DNA from: Hypomesus transpacificus
Taxonomy: Eukaryota > Chordata > Actinopteri > Osmeriformes > Osmeridae
Direction: 5' to 3'
DNA length: 64,000 bases
Assembly (NCBI RefSeq): GCF_021917145.1
Contig: NC_061064.1
Location: 4,445,203 to 4,509,202 of the forward strand
Of this stretch, positions 1 to 11,505 are shown piece by piece. The position numbers and the translations under genes are program-made. Position 1 is the stretch's first letter. Each line of letters opens with the position of its first letter. The notes under the pieces were generated by a model that did not search any database, was not told where the DNA came from, and worked only from the letters and a program-made list of their open reading frames with translations.

Positions 1-2846
1 TGTTTTTATTGATAGTATTTATTGAAAATAAAGTGGGGGAGCCTTTGAAATGATTTAACATGTCATTCCATTGATTCAGTATTTCTGGCCAGTAAGTGTG
101 TCTCAACTGTAAACACGGCAGGAAGAGGAGGTAAGAGCTGGACATATCACTAAATATGTCCACAATCTTTCAGACTTTGACGTCATTCTTTAGCTCTATA
201 TGACTGAATGTTGAGAAACTTCCCAGACAGTAAATCCTCAGTGGAGGTGGAGCCAAGGAGTACTAATTCCCCTGTGGATCTAGACAAATCATGTACCGTC
301 TTTTACACGGATGACAGGCATGCTGCACTAGACAGAGCGCGTGGAAACAAGTCCCTATTAGGGAAAAGTGCTCCCTTTAACAAAGGCAGCCTGTTAATCT
401 GTTAATCAATTCAAAGCATCAGCTATGGTATTTACTGTGGTTCTCCAGTGTAACACACGGGGTCCTCATGGTTGTTGAGTTTATTCGATGTCGAGATACG
501 ACAGGGTCACATCAGGCCGCACACCCTTGGTGAATCCTGCCAAATGGAATTACACAAACCAATTCCCTTCCCAGTGGTCATTCACAGAGAGAGGTTGACC
601 TCATGACCCAGTCCAAACCCAAGCACTGTGTAAGGATAAATACAGATTCAGAACATTCTGTGCCCAGACACATTTTAATAAGCAAAACCTGGGAGGCTTT
701 TTAAAGACCAGGTCATCATCTCACTATCAATTACGACCATAACTTTGCGTTATAAGATCCTTCCCCAGACAGAGTACACACAAAATAGGTTTTCTATAAT
801 TATTCTACTCAGAAAACAAACAACTACATCACACAGAGGAAATAGAGTAACCCCCATTTTGTCAGGCTTATGTTTTGAGCCTACTGTCAACATTGTAACC
901 CCAGTGAATGAACCATGGAGAGGGCTGTAGCCACAGCCGTGGAGATGGCCTCTTTCTCAGCTCTCACCCAGGGCACCAGAGGGTCTACCCAGGGCACCAG
1001 AGGGTCTACCCAGGGCACCAGAGGGCCTACCCAGGGCACCAGAGGGTCTACCCAGGGCACCAGAGGGCCTACCCAGGGCACCAGAGGGTCTACCCAGGGC
1101 ACCAGAGGGTCTACCCAGGGCACCAGAGGGCCTACCCAGGGCACCAGAGGGTCTACCCAGGGCACCAGAGGGCCTACCCAGGGCACCAGAGGGTCTATCC
1201 AGGGCACCAGAGGGCCTACCCAGGGCACCAGAGGGTCTACCCAGGGCACCAGAGGGCCTACCCAGGGCACCAGAAGGTCTACCCAGGGCACCAGAGGATC
1301 TACCCAGGGCACCAGAAGGTCTACCCAGGGCACCAGAGGCTGAAACCCCAACAGCACCTCTCCAGGGTAGATGTTTTGTTAACACGTGGGGCCCCAAAAA
1401 ACTGTTTACAATTATGATCTTTAAAACGCTGCCGGCTAAAAGGTAGACGGATTACACACAAACATAAAAAATATCACATTATTTTGTTTTTATGATGCAT
1501 ATAGTTCTTAAATCATTAAAACAACACATTTCACTACTAACCAGGGTAACTAAGCACATAAAATATGTATGTTCCTCAATCAAAATACCAGGTTTTACAG
1601 CTTCTCGGGCAAAAAAAAAATACAAGATTAAGAGTATCCATGTAACAAAGAGGCTTTAACCGGGGGGACCACTTTACTATATGAAGCCGAACCGTAGGCC
1701 TCGGTGAGAGAGGAGCCATAGCGTCAGGGTATAGAGTGTGAGAGTGTGGCTGAGTGAAAAATTGCTCACTGTGCGTGCAAACAAATATTAGCGTTGGCGA
1801 GTTTAGTGGGGTAGGAACAAAGGCCCCAACACATGCTGGTCTGGTATGACTACCTGCATTATACAAGGAGACACCCTTTACTGATGAGAGGCCCTAAGGG
1901 AGGCACTCTCCCTCTGGACTGGCAGGTTATGTCTCTGAGGGGAGAGCTGTCCTACTGGAAGTATTATGCTGTATGACATGCAGAAATACATCATTGAGGC
2001 CTCTGTGAACAATGTTGGAAAGCAGGTTCATAAGGCTCTCCATTCAGCTGTAAGGTTTGTAAAACACATCTTTCTTGGCAAACACTTGGCTGTCCCTTCT
2101 TCTCATAATGCAATCTGTGATGACTTCATAAACAGATTATATTTTCACTGGCACGGCCAAGCCATTCAACTCTTCAATAATTGCAGGCAACTTGACAAGT
2201 TATTTAGAAAGCTCCGGAATCAAATTAAAAAAGGAACATTTCATAACAGCAACCAAATTTTTACTAAATCATGTTCTAAAACAAAACATGCCTATATAAT
2301 TAATGTACAGAACACTGTGTCCAAACACATTTGTTGTGAAACAAAACTAAAAGATCAAATCCATTGTTTAATCACTTCCATTCAATGGGATCCTTTTAGT
2401 TTTTGGACAGAATCTTATGGAATTCTAGATACTTATCATGCAATACTCTACTGCTGAAAACCTCTTACTTGTCATCTCACGAAACCATTCCGGGAAATAC
2501 GTCAAAGGCCCACTGTATGTCTTGAAGGGAAATAACAGAAGACCTGTCAGGGTGCATGAGGAGACAGGACCTCAGTCCACACTGGATCCATTAGGAAACC
2601 AACTAGTCCCAACTGACAAGACTTGTCCGGTCACGACAGAGAGCTAAGTCGTTTGAAACTACTTCTTTCACACAATCTATAGTTCGCTTTCATGTATGTT
2701 ATTTTACTGACTGCATAGACAACAAAAAAATCACAAAGTCACTAAACGTATTGGCCTCAGAACACGAGAGGAAGTGCACACTGACCCCCAACTGTTCATC
2801 TAGCCTGTATGGAAGGGTGGAGGAGATGCCCTCTGAAGTGTGTTAC
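1..2846. other. Gene-poor left edge, probably snx19 intron
   Basis: No exon is recognised here. The snx19 gene on the minus strand ends, as far as it can be read, with a splice donor at 2845-2846, so its last coding exons (the rest of the C-terminal nexin domain) should lie further left, outside the window. I looked on the minus strand for the expected conserved residues and did not find them. The stretch contains a 21-bp minisatellite at about 965-1340 and AT-rich sequence. A 163-codon open frame on the plus strand at 1966-2457 has no recognisable domain. Confidence 0.6.
965..1340. repeat. 21-bp minisatellite, about 18 units
   Basis: A 21-base unit (core acccagggcaccagagggtct) is repeated about 18 times. 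Two main unit types differ by one base, gggTct against gggCct. Because 21 is a multiple of three, long open frames appear on both strands, giving for example TQGTRGS/TQGTRGP on the plus strand. These are by-products of the repeat, not genes. The last units carry an extra G-to-A change (agaAgg). It probably lies in an snx19 intron. Confidence 0.97.
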
Positions 2847-5800
2847 CTCTCGATGAAGGTTCCAAACAGCAGCCGGATGGTCTTCTGGATGTTCTCAGTG
2901 CACAGCCAGCTCCACTGCTCCCTCATCAGAAGGCACAGGATGTTCAGGGCCACATCTGCCACGGCTGTGTCTGGAACACACACACACACAGGTGTGCACG
3001 CTACATTCCCATTTGATTCGTTTTATGCAAAGCGACGTACAAATGGTTCATGTCGAAAGTACGGCACAGTGCAAAGTAACCACACCTCAGCTGCCAGGGA
3101 CTGTGCAACAATAGCAATATATCAGATGATCGATAAAAACCACGAGGCATCAACCAAAACCCAGTTGAGAGCTGTAGCATGGAACAGTGAGGCACTACTG
3201 CCATCCAGTGGAAAAGCGGCATCTTCTCACACCCCAATTGCACCCCGCACACTCTAACAACACGATCGAGAGACGACCGTTGTGAATGCATGATGCTCCA
3301 CAGACTCATTGTCCTGCAGGGTGCAGCAAACCTCTCTGAGTAGGTGAGCCTTACCTGTCCCACGAGGTTTCCTCTCCCAGGTCCCACCTCCCCTCCGGTC
3401 AGGCCCGGGCGGCTGGCTGGCCCTCTTGCCCTCCCCGGGTGCTGTCCCAGGAGGCCAGCGCAGAAGCCTCTCCTGCTCTCCAACAAAGCTCTCCAGGCCA
3501 GACAGGGATAAGCCGTTGAACACCTGCAATGACCCAGCACAGACACAGGGATAAGGAGGGCTGTTGAACAAAACAGCTCTAAAAATAGGTGATATTCAAT
3601 ACAGATGATGGCATATGAGGAGCAATTGTCCTCGAGGTAAATGCATATTGTCTGGGATATCATAATATGTTTAGTGCCCGCCGTTCATAAATTGCATTAA
3701 CTTAATAACTTACAGTGCTGTCTTCGCTGAAGGAGTAGGTCACTTTGGGCTGCAGGTCAGGTATGTTGAGAGAAGGAGCGATCTTACTGGAGAACCTGAG
3801 CCGTGACCTGACACATCAAACAAAACAAACACTGTAGGCTGAACGCTCAAACTCAGACAAACACTCTCTTCACTGTAATGTCGTGCCGGCAGCTTACATT
3901 CAATGGGAGACGTTTACATTCTACATGCAGTTGCTCTGGCAGTTACTGAGCCATCTTCTCACCTGGGTTTCCTGCTGTCTGGGGGGACTCTGCTCTCAGA
4001 GCTGCTGTCACCATCCAGGTCTTCAGAGGGGCTCAGGGGGTCAGAGCGAGGGAAAGCTGTCTTCAAGGTGTCTAAAGCATTCCCCACCATCTACAACAGC
4101 AACCATGCCACAGAGGGTTTCTTACAAAGCATATCCTGTCATTGACCTGTTCAACTGTAGTGCCTAGTTGTAGCTCACCTTATCAAGTCTTGACATAACA
4201 AAGGGCTTCTTCTCAAAAGCTGTGCTGGCATCTGTATTGAGAGCCAGGAACTCCTGCATCTCCTCGCTGTTGGCCGTCTCTGGGATGGTGCTCAGTTGCT
4301 GTAAACCCAAACGAGGATTAGACATCTTACAGTCAAATTATATTGTAACAAATGAAGCCTTTAATACTCTTGCTGGTGAAAAAAAAAATGGTTACATCCT
4401 ACTTTAAGAAATGTATCCAGCTGGCTCTTCCGAACTTCCACCTTGTCAAGATCTGCGTTTCCAAATGAGAGGTCTGGAAAAAGCTTCTTGGGGCCTTTGA
4501 TATCTGAAATGTAAAGGTTAGTGAGATTTAAATCCATAGGCTGCATCTCAATTACTTTGTACATCAATGGTATCCATGTAGAAGGTAGGACCTTTGCTCT
4601 TTATCATCTTCCTGAGGTCAGGCTTCACCTCCAGCCGAGTTTGCAGGTTGAGGAATTCACTGTAGCGCCTATTCACGGTGTGGTAGGCAACAGGCTGCAA
4701 AGCGCCCAGGCATTCGGCATCAACAAGGGTTTCATACTGAGGAACACAACAGAATCATTGTTAACATTTAAATGCTTACGTTGTATACTGTAACGGTACA
4801 CTTAGTCCAACTGTCCAAGTCAAACAGTTAAAAGCCTATTTTAAACAGACTGTATGTGGGTGTAAATGCGTTTGTGCGTTAATTGAAATGTTACCTTCAC
4901 AGTGTAGAGGGTATAGGGGTGGTCACCAGTACCACGGTGCTCCTTGGCAGTGACAGTACCAGTGATGCGCAGGTTCTGGATGGTGGCAGGTCCATCTAGG
5001 CTGATTGGGGGCTCGAAGCTAAAGGGGGTCAGGCCCAGGCCCCCTGCAGCACAGACCGCAGGTAGATCCTCCGCCATGCCGGCCGGCCAGTGAGGCTCCT
5101 CGGGCACTGGCGCCCTGGTCCCAAGGGCCCTTAGGGGACCAAAACATCCAGACAGGTCATCCTCGAAACCCAGCACACTGCAGAAGTTTGTTGACGAAGT
5201 GCACTCGCAGTAGCTGTCTGCCTGGTCCTCCTCAGAGTCCGTGCGGAGAAGGGAGTCGAAGGAGTGCTTCTTGGAATCCAGTAAGTGGGATTCCTGGTCT
5301 GAGTCTGTCCGTTGATAAAAGCAGTTGGCTTGGCAGGGACTGAGGAGCCCCGCGGAGCAGCTGTCTCCTCGACCAGAGCTGACCAGACTCACCATGCTGT
5401 CCTGCCGAGCCTCTTCTTTCAAACCTTGCGACATATAGAATGACTTGTGAGGATTGGCGTCATATGAAATGCCTGCCAGGTCAAAATGATTCTTGCTGGG
5501 GGTGTCTTGTTCATCTAAGGTTGACGAGTCTGAGCAACAGGTGTCCCAGGACTCGTGCCGGGTCTGGCTTTTATACAGAGACCCAAGGAGCTCTTCTGCG
5601 TCGTCCGCTGGCCGCTCTCGTGACTTGGTGAAGATGTCCACAATGGTCAGGTTGAGCCAGTCTGGATCCGACACCCTGCTGACAAGGGGCAGCAACACGT
5701 TGCAGGTGATGAGCTCCCCCACCATGTAGCGTCCCGTCCTGGTCTCCAGGTGAGGGGACGGGACTAGAACATGGAGGAGGAGGTTCACCACAGCCCTGGC

Positions 5801-6433
5801 GTAGCTGAGCTCTGTAGCCGGACTGCTCAGGGCAGGGTGGGGGGCGTCCGCCTTGCTGTAGAGCTCCCACAGGCTGCTACGTTCTCTCTGGAGCTTGTTA
5901 GCCTCCGCCTGCGTTTCCCTGGCTGTCATGTAGCTCTGCAGGTGGCAGCCACATAGCTCCAGGGCCCTCTGTACCAGGGCTTTCCTGTCCACGCGCAGAG
6001 CTCGTCCCTTCAGCTCCATCACAGACTCCAGCATGGCGTCCTGCACCTCCTGCTCAAACTCCCCCCCCTCCTCAAACACCAGGGTGCGGTACCACGAGGA
6101 GACAAAGTCCCGAACCGCCTTGTGGACCGCGTTGTGGATCTCGTGGTCCAGCCTCCACTCGCTCTCAGGGGAGTGCAGGGCCGGTTGGAGCCCTCCCATG
6201 GGGACAAAGTGTTCCAGGTGGAGCAGGCTGTTTGCATCGAGCGCAGCACGGATCCCTAGCCAACCTCCAAGAACCACCAAGAGACTGGTGAAGATGCAGA
6301 GCAGCCACACATTCACCAGCAGATGGAAAAGGACAAGCCATGCCAGCAGAATGGTAAACCCTAACAGCTTCCGCTGACCAAGGAGCTCAGACAGGGGCCA
6401 ATGGTAAGAACCTGAAGCATCTGGAGGATACAT
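2847..6433 (-). CDS. snx19: Sorting nexin 19, partial (3' end outside window)
   Basis: SNX19 is an endosomal/ER-associated sorting nexin that binds phosphoinositides. Eight exons read in phase on the minus strand: 4895-6433, 4598-4736, 4403-4503, 4179-4298, 3963-4090, 3714-3807, 3355-3523 and 2847-2970, giving about 804 residues. The start is the first ATG after an in-frame TAA. Residues about 22-60 are hydrophobic and membrane-inserting, with the family signature HLLVNVWLLC. A PXA domain follows (about 95-270), then an acidic, serine-rich linker. The PX domain opens at the end of exon 1 (IQNLRITGTVTAKEH) and includes AYHTVNRRYSEFLNLQTRLE and KGPKKLFPDL. The last visible exon starts the nexin C-terminal domain (EQWSWLCTENIQKTIRLLFG). 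The remainder lies left of base 1. The donor of exon 2 appears to be GC rather than GT. Similarity to recalled human SNX19 is strong throughout. Confidence 0.93.
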
Positions 6434-7360
6434 TACTGACTTGGTGTCTGACTCTACTGACTCCCCTTAATACCAATGGAATAGGTGAACTTGATAGAAA
6501 TGACTCAATACCTGCATCCTATCCAACATACAGTTGACCACCAGTTGATTATGGAATGTTGAAAAACTAAATAACTGCATTCAAAAAGGTCTTAACAGGC
6601 ATTTCAACCAGCTTAGCATGTTACAGTCTTGTAGCTCGCCAGGTTAATCCAATTAGTAAAATAGCAAGCTGTCCCTGGTGTCTGTAGTATAATGATATAA
6701 GCTTTGTAACTAGACAAGTACTGTTTCAATTAGATAAACTGTGTAACATGAGTTTTGACACTTTACACTATCGCTGGTTGAGCATAATCTAGACATAATG
6801 CTGTACCGTCAATATGATCTCTAAATTAAGGTTAAATTCCAACCATCTTAATTTAACATATCTGCTGCTACACACAGCTAGTTAGCTGCCTCTTCAGCTG
6901 GTCCTGATAGATCTCCCTCTGATATTTATTTACTTCCTGTGTCCCATGGTAACTTCTTCTTCGTTAGTCAATATCACGACAAAGCGCTTACTAGCACCCC
7001 CCTGTGGTGAAAGAAAATGTGTACAGGCCGCCTCATCACACACACAGATCCGTCAACGCAGCTCCGGGTATTTATTTGGTTGGACTAGCTAGCTTCTTGT
7101 CATAAATGACATCATTTTGATGTAGATTGGCATTTCGAGAAATATAATTGGCTGAGTGAAGTATATGGATGGTTACTTAGGAAATCTGTTCCTGATTATT
7201 CGAACGGCCCAGGGTGGAAGGGGCAGGAGTTGCTGAGATCAGCCAGGTTATTGTTTTCTTTCAGGCTTGCTAGTAAAGTGGTAACGCACCGTACCAGTGG
7301 CTTTTTGGAACGAGCTAAATTGCATCAGTGGCATTTAACAACGGGACCTTCTAGTGACAC
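6434..7360. promoter_or_regulatory. Divergent intergenic region between snx19 and itpkc
   Basis: About 0.93 kb separates the start codons of snx19 (minus) and itpkc (plus), so the two genes are head-to-head and may share promoter elements. I see no clear TATA box and no open frame of note. Untranslated first exons of either gene probably lie here but cannot be placed from sequence alone. Confidence 0.5.
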
Positions 7361-10300
7361 ATGAGAATGACCAAAACGCCAGTAGCGACAGCTTCGAGGA
7401 GCATGGGAGAGAATGAAGTCAGTTGCTCCGGCGCATTTGCGGATCCGTCAGTTTGGTCGACAGAGGAAAAACCAGACTCAAACAACTATAATGGCGCTAT
7501 CACCTGTGTTTGCGAAAACGCACGTGAACATGTTCCACAGTTAGTTGTCACTCGTGAGTTGAACCCGTGCCGTATTGAACTGAAGGCCATGAGAGTTGGC
7601 GGACTCTCCGTTGGCTCCCATCCCGAGGAAGAATCGGTGTGCTCGGACAGTGGGTTCGGGGGCTCGCCTGCCTCGTCACTACTCAGGAAACTGTCGAACG
7701 CGTCCTCATCTATACTGTCACCCACCTCGTCATTCGAGGATTACGAAGAGGATGGTGCAAGCAGTAACTATGAAAATCACATTCACGTGACACATGTATC
7801 TGCTTGTTTAGATGAACCCCATCGGGTGAGTTAATTATGTGGGAGAATGTTGGGCTACTGGGCCCATACCATATGACCTGATCCTGTTAGATACGAACGC
7901 AATGGTGAAATCGTGTCCAAACCCGTCTAGACCAGTGTATAGTGTCATCCTGAAATGCTGATGCACAGATGCTGGACACGTGACAGTGTAATGTTTTACT
8001 TCCCTTCACTAAATATCCATCATTCATGAAGAAAAAAATCATGCTTGACTCCCAAGGTCTGTCAGATCTTAATTTAGAAATATTAAGTGTGTATCACATC
8101 CTATTTAACTGGGATAGATATGTTATCTTTGTACTGGGACTGGATCTCATAACTGCCCACTGCATGACTTTGAGGTTTGGTGGGCGTTGTCCAAGCTTTT
8201 CACAACTGCTTTTGTGCAAAACAAGCCCAGCCTGTAAATGTTTGATGAATATGAGCAGCTGTTGCACAAGACTAGAGCCCGACCTCTCCCCGACATGTCT
8301 CTGCTCGATCTGCTAGTCTATAGCCGTCTCCATGGAGACGCTCACCTACAGGTCGCAAGTTGTGTGACGGAGTCTGAAGTCTGAGATTCTGTCTATTGGG
8401 TATGTCCCAGGAGAGCAGCCGAGGAACATGACAAAAGTGTGTGTGAGAGAGAGCGAGAGAGAGGGTATGTTATGTATGTATGTTTTAGAATGGGGCTCTG
8501 TGGTGTAATGTTCGGCACCTTTGCTCTCTCTCTTTCTCTTCATGCAGAACACCACATGGAAGAAACCCAAAACCCCAGGGAACCTGCATGCCCTCTCAGT
8601 GCAGCACAAAAAACCACAACAATGGGTCCAAGTGGTTGGACATGCAGGTGGGTTGTCTTACTCTGCTCGACTCAATGGCTTCCCTCAAACAGCAGGTGTT
8701 GTGCCGCAAATGTCATGTGTGGTCTCATAAAAGACGGACACGCGCTTGGAAAATGTCGAACGTCCCTTTTTTTTTTTTTAAATGTGTCTTTATACTTCCT
8801 GTGTGGCAGGAAGCTTCCATGCAGGGGACTGTGGCATGCTGCTGAAACGCTTCTGTGAGGGGGAGCAGCGCTGCCTGCAGAGGCTGATGGAGGACGCCCT
8901 GAGGCCCTTCGTGCCAGCCTACCACGGGGTGGTTCAGCGGGCCGAGCAGGACTACAACATGATGGACGACCTGCTGACGCATTTCAACTCGCCCTCCATC
9001 ATGGACTGCAAGATGGGCAGCCGGTGAGTGAGCGAGCGTGGGCGTGACAGAGGAGCCCCGCACGCGTTGAAGCAGCAGCGTTGTCGTGCGTGTGTGTAGA
9101 GTGTGTGGGGTCAGATGGCTGAGCGGTAGTCGGGCTATTAATCATAAGGTTGTTGGTTCGATTCCTAGCCATGCCAAATGACATTGTGTCCTTGGGCAAG
9201 GCACTTCACCCTACTTGCCTCGGGGAGAATGTCCCTGTACTTAATGTAAGTCGCTCTGGATAAGAGCGTCTGCTAAATGACTAAATGTAATGTAAAGGTG
9301 TGAAATGTAACTGTGTGATCTCCCAGGACGTACCTGGAGGAAGAGCTGTTGAAGGCGCGGGAGCGCCCGCAGCCCCGTAAGGACATGTTTGAGAAGATGG
9401 TGGCTGTGGACCCGGAGGCCCCCACGGCCCAGGAGCGAGCCCAGCAGGCCGTGCTGAAGACCAGGTACATGCAGTGGAGGGAGACCCTGAGTTCCACAAC
9501 TACCCTGGGCTTCCGCATCGAAGGGGTCAAGGTATGACCTACGACATGCACTCTTGCATGCAAAATGAATAGACACACAAATAGTGGGAAGAGATGTACT
9601 CGGGTGTCCTTCAATCCACTCTGATTCTTTGGCTCAAGTACTATAAGAGAGGAGCCAAAGTGGATGAACTTGGAACAAAACTCTAATTGAGAAAGTGATT
9701 TCAAGTAAACTTTGAAGCACCTTATTTCGTCTTATAAAAAAAAAAGGATATATAAAATAAGGAGCATAATTAAATGAGTAATTAAAGTGCTGCAGTGTTG
9801 TGGCTCTAAGGCAGAGGCAGTCACAGTATAATTGACCATAAACCATTTCACATCCGTTTGAAGAAAACAGAGGGGATGTGCAACACAAACTTCAAAAGGA
9901 CCAAGAGCAGGGAACAGGTGATGGAAGCGCTGAAGGACTTCGTAGACTGTAATATCCAAATCCTGGTGAGTCTGATTTCTGTCCCCAAAAGAATCTACAT
10001 CAAATGCTCCTCCTTGTTTTCAAGTCTCCCTTTTCTCACATAAATCCTTGTAATTCCTTCCTCCTTTCTGCTTCCTCCCCTCTGTCTACTGTCAGAGGGG
10101 TTATCTGAAACGGCTGAAGGAGCTTCGTATGGTTTTGGAGACCTCAGACTTCTTCAGAACCTATGAAGTAAGACGTTTGTCGTTTGCGAATGATGCTGCT
10201 TTAAAAATGTACTGTAGCTTAAAGCGCTAACACGAGTGTGTCTCCAGGTTGTGGGCAGCTCCCTGCTGTTTGTGCATGATGGCACGGGGAAGGTGGGGGT

Positions 10301-10454
10301 CTGGATGATTGATTTTGGAAAGACTGTTCCACTGCCACCTCCCCTGACCCTGGACCACCGCACCCCCTGGGTGGAGGGGAACCGTGAGGACGGCTACCTG
10401 TGGGGGCTGGACAACCTCATCGATATCCTGTCCAGCTTGCTCCCTGTCACCTGA
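7361..10454 (+). CDS. itpkc: Inositol-trisphosphate 3-kinase C-like
   Basis: This enzyme phosphorylates Ins(1,4,5)P3 to Ins(1,3,4,5)P4, ending a calcium-release signal. Seven exons join to 454 residues: 7361-7825, 8548-8647, 8810-9023, 9327-9531, 9864-9965, 10096-10167 and 10248-10454. Residues 1-155 are a low-complexity, acidic and serine-rich N-terminus. The IPK kinase domain fills the rest, with the PxxxDxKxG motif (PSIMDCKMG, about 250-258), the calmodulin/substrate region ([20 protein letters not shown]), SSLLFVHD and the metal-binding IDFGK (407-411). Short diagnostic stretches ([37 protein letters not shown]) look more like ITPKC than ITPKA or ITPKB. The N-terminus is shorter than in human ITPKC (683 residues), as in ITPKA, so the paralogue call is less sure than the family. 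Its 3' end converges with the WD-repeat gene. Confidence 0.92.
9098..9298 (+). mobile_element. tRNA-derived SINE in itpkc intron 3
   Basis: The head resembles a tRNA, with an A-box-like tggctgagcggt and a B box ggttcgattcc. The body contains gtccttgggcaaggcacttc, followed by a tail with gtcgctctggataagagcg, tctgctaaatg and short ctaaatgtaatgtaaa repeats. This architecture (polymerase III promoter head, conserved tail, short terminal repeats) is that of a fish SINE. It looks nearly full length and is in the same orientation as itpkc. Confidence 0.88.
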
Positions 10455-11235
10455 ATCCCAGTCTCAGTACAGAAGGACCCTTCTGTGCCAACCACGCCTC
10501 CCCACCAGCACCGTGTGTGAAACGCTCTGGCCCTGTTCTACTGGGTGCATGTTTAATGTGCAGACCATGGGACTTCACTTCTGTGGCGACCTTTGGGAAT
10601 ACTTGAACCGCTGTAAATAACTGTTTAGGTGTAAGGAAAATGCAGACAGCCCTACAGTACAGTATGTGACGGTCAAAGTCGACTATGAGCACAGCTAACT
10701 GGGAGATTAACCATGATGAAGACAAATGAAACACTGCCTTTTTTTATTTTTCTGTGCAGAAAGAAACGTAGCTGACATGTTTTGATAATGGAACGCTGTG
10801 TCTGTGCTCCTCTATGTGAGCGAGACAGGAGTTTGTGTAGCTGTAGAGACAAAACCTCATGGTTCCCTGAGTCATCTTGCAAGTTTTACTCATCGTGTAT
10901 CATCTGACTAAAGATATGGCACAGTGCTTTAACCCATGTAATTTTTCATACAGAAATCGAATGGCTTTAAATGTAAATACATTTTTATTTAAGAATCAGC
11001 TCTTCTTTTCTTCCACTAAGAGTATTTTTTTCCCTTCCAATTTATCATACAACAAAGATGCGGCAATGTGATAACTACCATGTACAACCATACTTGTGTT
11101 AATACTCATAGCATTGAGAGTGAAAGTTGATCAGTTTTGAAGAGCCTGGATCAAAGGACTTTTCTGGATTCAAATTGTACTGTTGAGAGCAGTTAATTTA
11201 TTCATTTCTTGGATCAGACTGTTAAAGTGGATGCC

Positions 11236-11241
11236 ATTAAA
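11236..11241 (+). terminator. Poly(A) signal, probable itpkc
   Basis: An ATTAAA hexamer lies about 780 bases after the itpkc stop and is the likely end of its 3' UTR. On the opposite strand, an AATAAA near 11342-11347 could serve the converging WD-repeat gene. Confidence 0.45.
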
Positions 11242-11505
11242 ATGTGGACCAACTCAATTCTTTCTCCAGACAGTTGTTCTTATGCCATGTTTCACACCAG
11301 AATGAACCACATGCAGTGACATAGGCAGAATAATGAGCAAACCAGGATTTATTAATTGGAAACTGGTAATACAGCAAGGACTGTAGTGGTAACAAAAGTA
11401 ATCTCTGTAAAAATGCATATATATTTTCTTTCTGTAGTGTAAAAAATATAATATTCCAAGTAATTATATTGTCTTCACTTCCATTGGTGTTTACGGCTGT
11501 GGTCC

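Noticed and set aside
887-1417. Long open frames on both strands over the 21-bp minisatellite (VPWVDPL, TQGTRGS, SGALGRP repeats)
   Set aside because: All follow from a repeat unit divisible by three; no splice context or non-repeat coding sequence.
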